Of a DNA stretch of 64,000 bases, positions 63,148-64,000 are shown piece after piece (position 1 is the stretch's first letter; each line of letters starts with the position of its first letter). The stretch spans positions 62,001 to 126,000 of the forward strand of contig NZ_PTPZ01000001.1 of the NCBI RefSeq assembly GCF_002943105.1, read 5' to 3'. The notes beneath the pieces are model-generated. The model searched no databases. It had not been told where the DNA came from and worked only from the letters and a program-made list of their open reading frames with translations. The translations under genes and the position numbers were made by a program. Source of the stretch: Cloacibacterium normanense (GTDB taxonomy: Bacteria; Bacteroidota; Bacteroidia; Flavobacteriales; Weeksellaceae).

Positions 63148-64000
63148 CTAATAAGAATCTTCATGAACGGAAATTACGGCTCTTCCGCTTGGATCATTCA
63201 TTTTTTTGAAAGCTTCGTCCCATTCCAAAGCAATTGGCGTAGAACAAGCTACTGATGGAACGGAAGGAACGGTTAAAGCAGCGGTTTCACTTGGGAAATG
63301 CTCCTCAAAAATAGTTCTGTATCTGTATTCTTCTTTGTTTTGAGGAGTGTTTTGTGGAAAACGGAATTTTGCATTCGCCATCATTTCATCAGTCACTTCT
63401 TTTTCGGCCACTTCCTTTAAATTGTCAATCCAACTGTAACCAACTCCGTCAGAAAACTGTTCTTTTTGTCTCCAAGCAATCGATTCTGGTAACAAATCTT
63501 CAAAAGCTTTTCTCAATAACCATTTTTCAATTTTAGGTTCGTGAGCAGTAACCATTTTATCCGCAGGATTTACGGTCATGGCAATATCCATAAATTCTTT
63601 GTCTAAGAAAGGAACTCTTCCTTCAATTCCCCAACTCATCAATGCTTTGTTGGCTCTCAAACAATCGTATAAGTGTAATTTCCCTAGTTTTCTTACCGTT
63701 TCATCATGGAATTCTTTAGCATTGGGAGCTTTGTGGAAATATAAATATCCACCAAAAAGTTCATCGCTTCCTTCGCCAGAAAGTACCATCTTAATTCCCA
63801 TAGATTTAATAACTCTCGCCATTAAATACATCGGTGTAGAAGCTCTTACTGTGGTTACATCATACGTTTCGAGGTGATAAATTACATCTTTTACAGCGTC
63901 TAAGCCTTCTTGAACGGTAAAGTGAATTTCGTGGTGAACAGAACCAATATGTTCTGCTGCTTTTTTTGCCGCTGCTAAATCTGGCGAACCTTCCAAACCT
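63148..64000 (-). CDS. asnB: asparagine synthase (glutamine-hydrolysing), 3' part
   Basis: The C-terminal 283 residues of class B asparagine synthetase; the gene begins beyond the right edge (the preceding codons in the window continue as [14 protein letters not shown]). The synthetase domain carries [23 protein letters not shown] with the conserved SGEGSDE loop, [18 protein letters not shown], and [28 protein letters not shown], given as landmarks [10 protein letters not shown]. It makes asparagine from aspartate, glutamine and ATP. The glutaminase domain and the ATP PP-loop are outside the window. Confidence 0.94.
   Translation of the reverse strand, partial: GLEGSPDLAAAKKAAEHIGSVHHEIHFTVQEGLDAVKDVIYHLETYDVTTVRASTPMYLMARVIKSMGIKMVLSGEGSDELFGGYLYFHKAPNAKEFHDETVRKLGKLHLYDCLRANKALMSWGIEGRVPFLDKEFMDIAMTVNPADKMVTAHEPKIEKWLLRKAFEDLLPESIAWRQKEQFSDGVGYSWIDNLKEVAEKEVTDEMMANAKFRFPQNTPQNKEEYRYRTIFEEHFPSETAALTVPSVPSVACSTPIALEWDEAFKKMNDPSGRAVISVHEDSY

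Overview
The window looks like chromosomal DNA of an AT-rich member of the Bacteroidota, order Flavobacteriales, most likely the Chryseobacterium/Cloacibacterium side (Weeksellaceae); the family is inferred. The reasons are: gliding/type IX secretion genes (gldB, gldC, CHU_C-tailed surface proteins), a TonB receptor with a surface lipoprotein, a split transketolase, an OlsF-like fused acyltransferase, and many start-proximal TAnnTTTG boxes with an upstream TTG, the Bacteroidota housekeeping promoter. No plasmid, prophage or CRISPR array is visible. Both window edges cut genes (hemL at the left, asnB at the right).

Layout. 1-7604: hemL end, tRNA CCA-adding enzyme, a TsaC/Sua5 enzyme behind a small membrane protein, a frameshifted REP-associated transposase between two inverted REP doublets, DinB-like and GNAT proteins, a transsulfuration enzyme, gldC and gldB. 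7694-10041: nadE, an unknown membrane protein, then a barnase-type ribonuclease with its barstar-type inhibitor. 10139-15902: beta-helix lipoprotein and TonB receptor, divergent from a response regulator/histidine kinase pair. 16092-23711: pRiA4b ORF-3-like protein, GH13 lipoprotein, GreA-like protein, thyA, M1 aminopeptidase and HMG-CoA synthase. 23790-32467: two tandem, roughly 1,410-residue surface proteins with a type B sorting domain; the second copy is broken by a stop codon and a frameshift. 32503-43055: glnS; a four-gene sensory operon (regulator, lipoprotein, multi-TM protein, kinase); menC with a 7-bp tandem repeat inside its reading frame; fbp; aspartate kinase; fused acyltransferase. 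43116-44330: two identical tRNA-Phe genes, the decayed N-terminal part of a tyrosine integrase, and tRNA-Ser. 44335-53693: ansA, a TrmH-family methyltransferase, rsmE, a DUF808 protein, and tsaD divergent from tamB with only 5 bp between start codons. 53828-64000: Lrp regulator, Rrf2 regulator with the di-iron repair protein RIC, split transketolase, Na+/solute symporter, MFS exporter, agmatine-to-putrescine genes, asnB.

Most of the window is core metabolism and translation upkeep (tRNA maturation and t6A synthesis, rRNA/tRNA methylation, glutamine charging, mevalonate, menaquinone, NAD, dTMP, polyamine and sulfur amino acid synthesis). The accessory signals are the REP/transposase family (with a third solo copy at 18168-18230), the integrase scar beside duplicated tRNA-Phe, the barnase/barstar pair, the decaying surface-protein duplicate, and several families of short palindromic or tandem intergenic repeats that also set or blur apparent start codons. 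No clearly new defence or mobile system was found. The least explained units are the four-gene sensory operon at 34413-37351 and the REP/transposase family.
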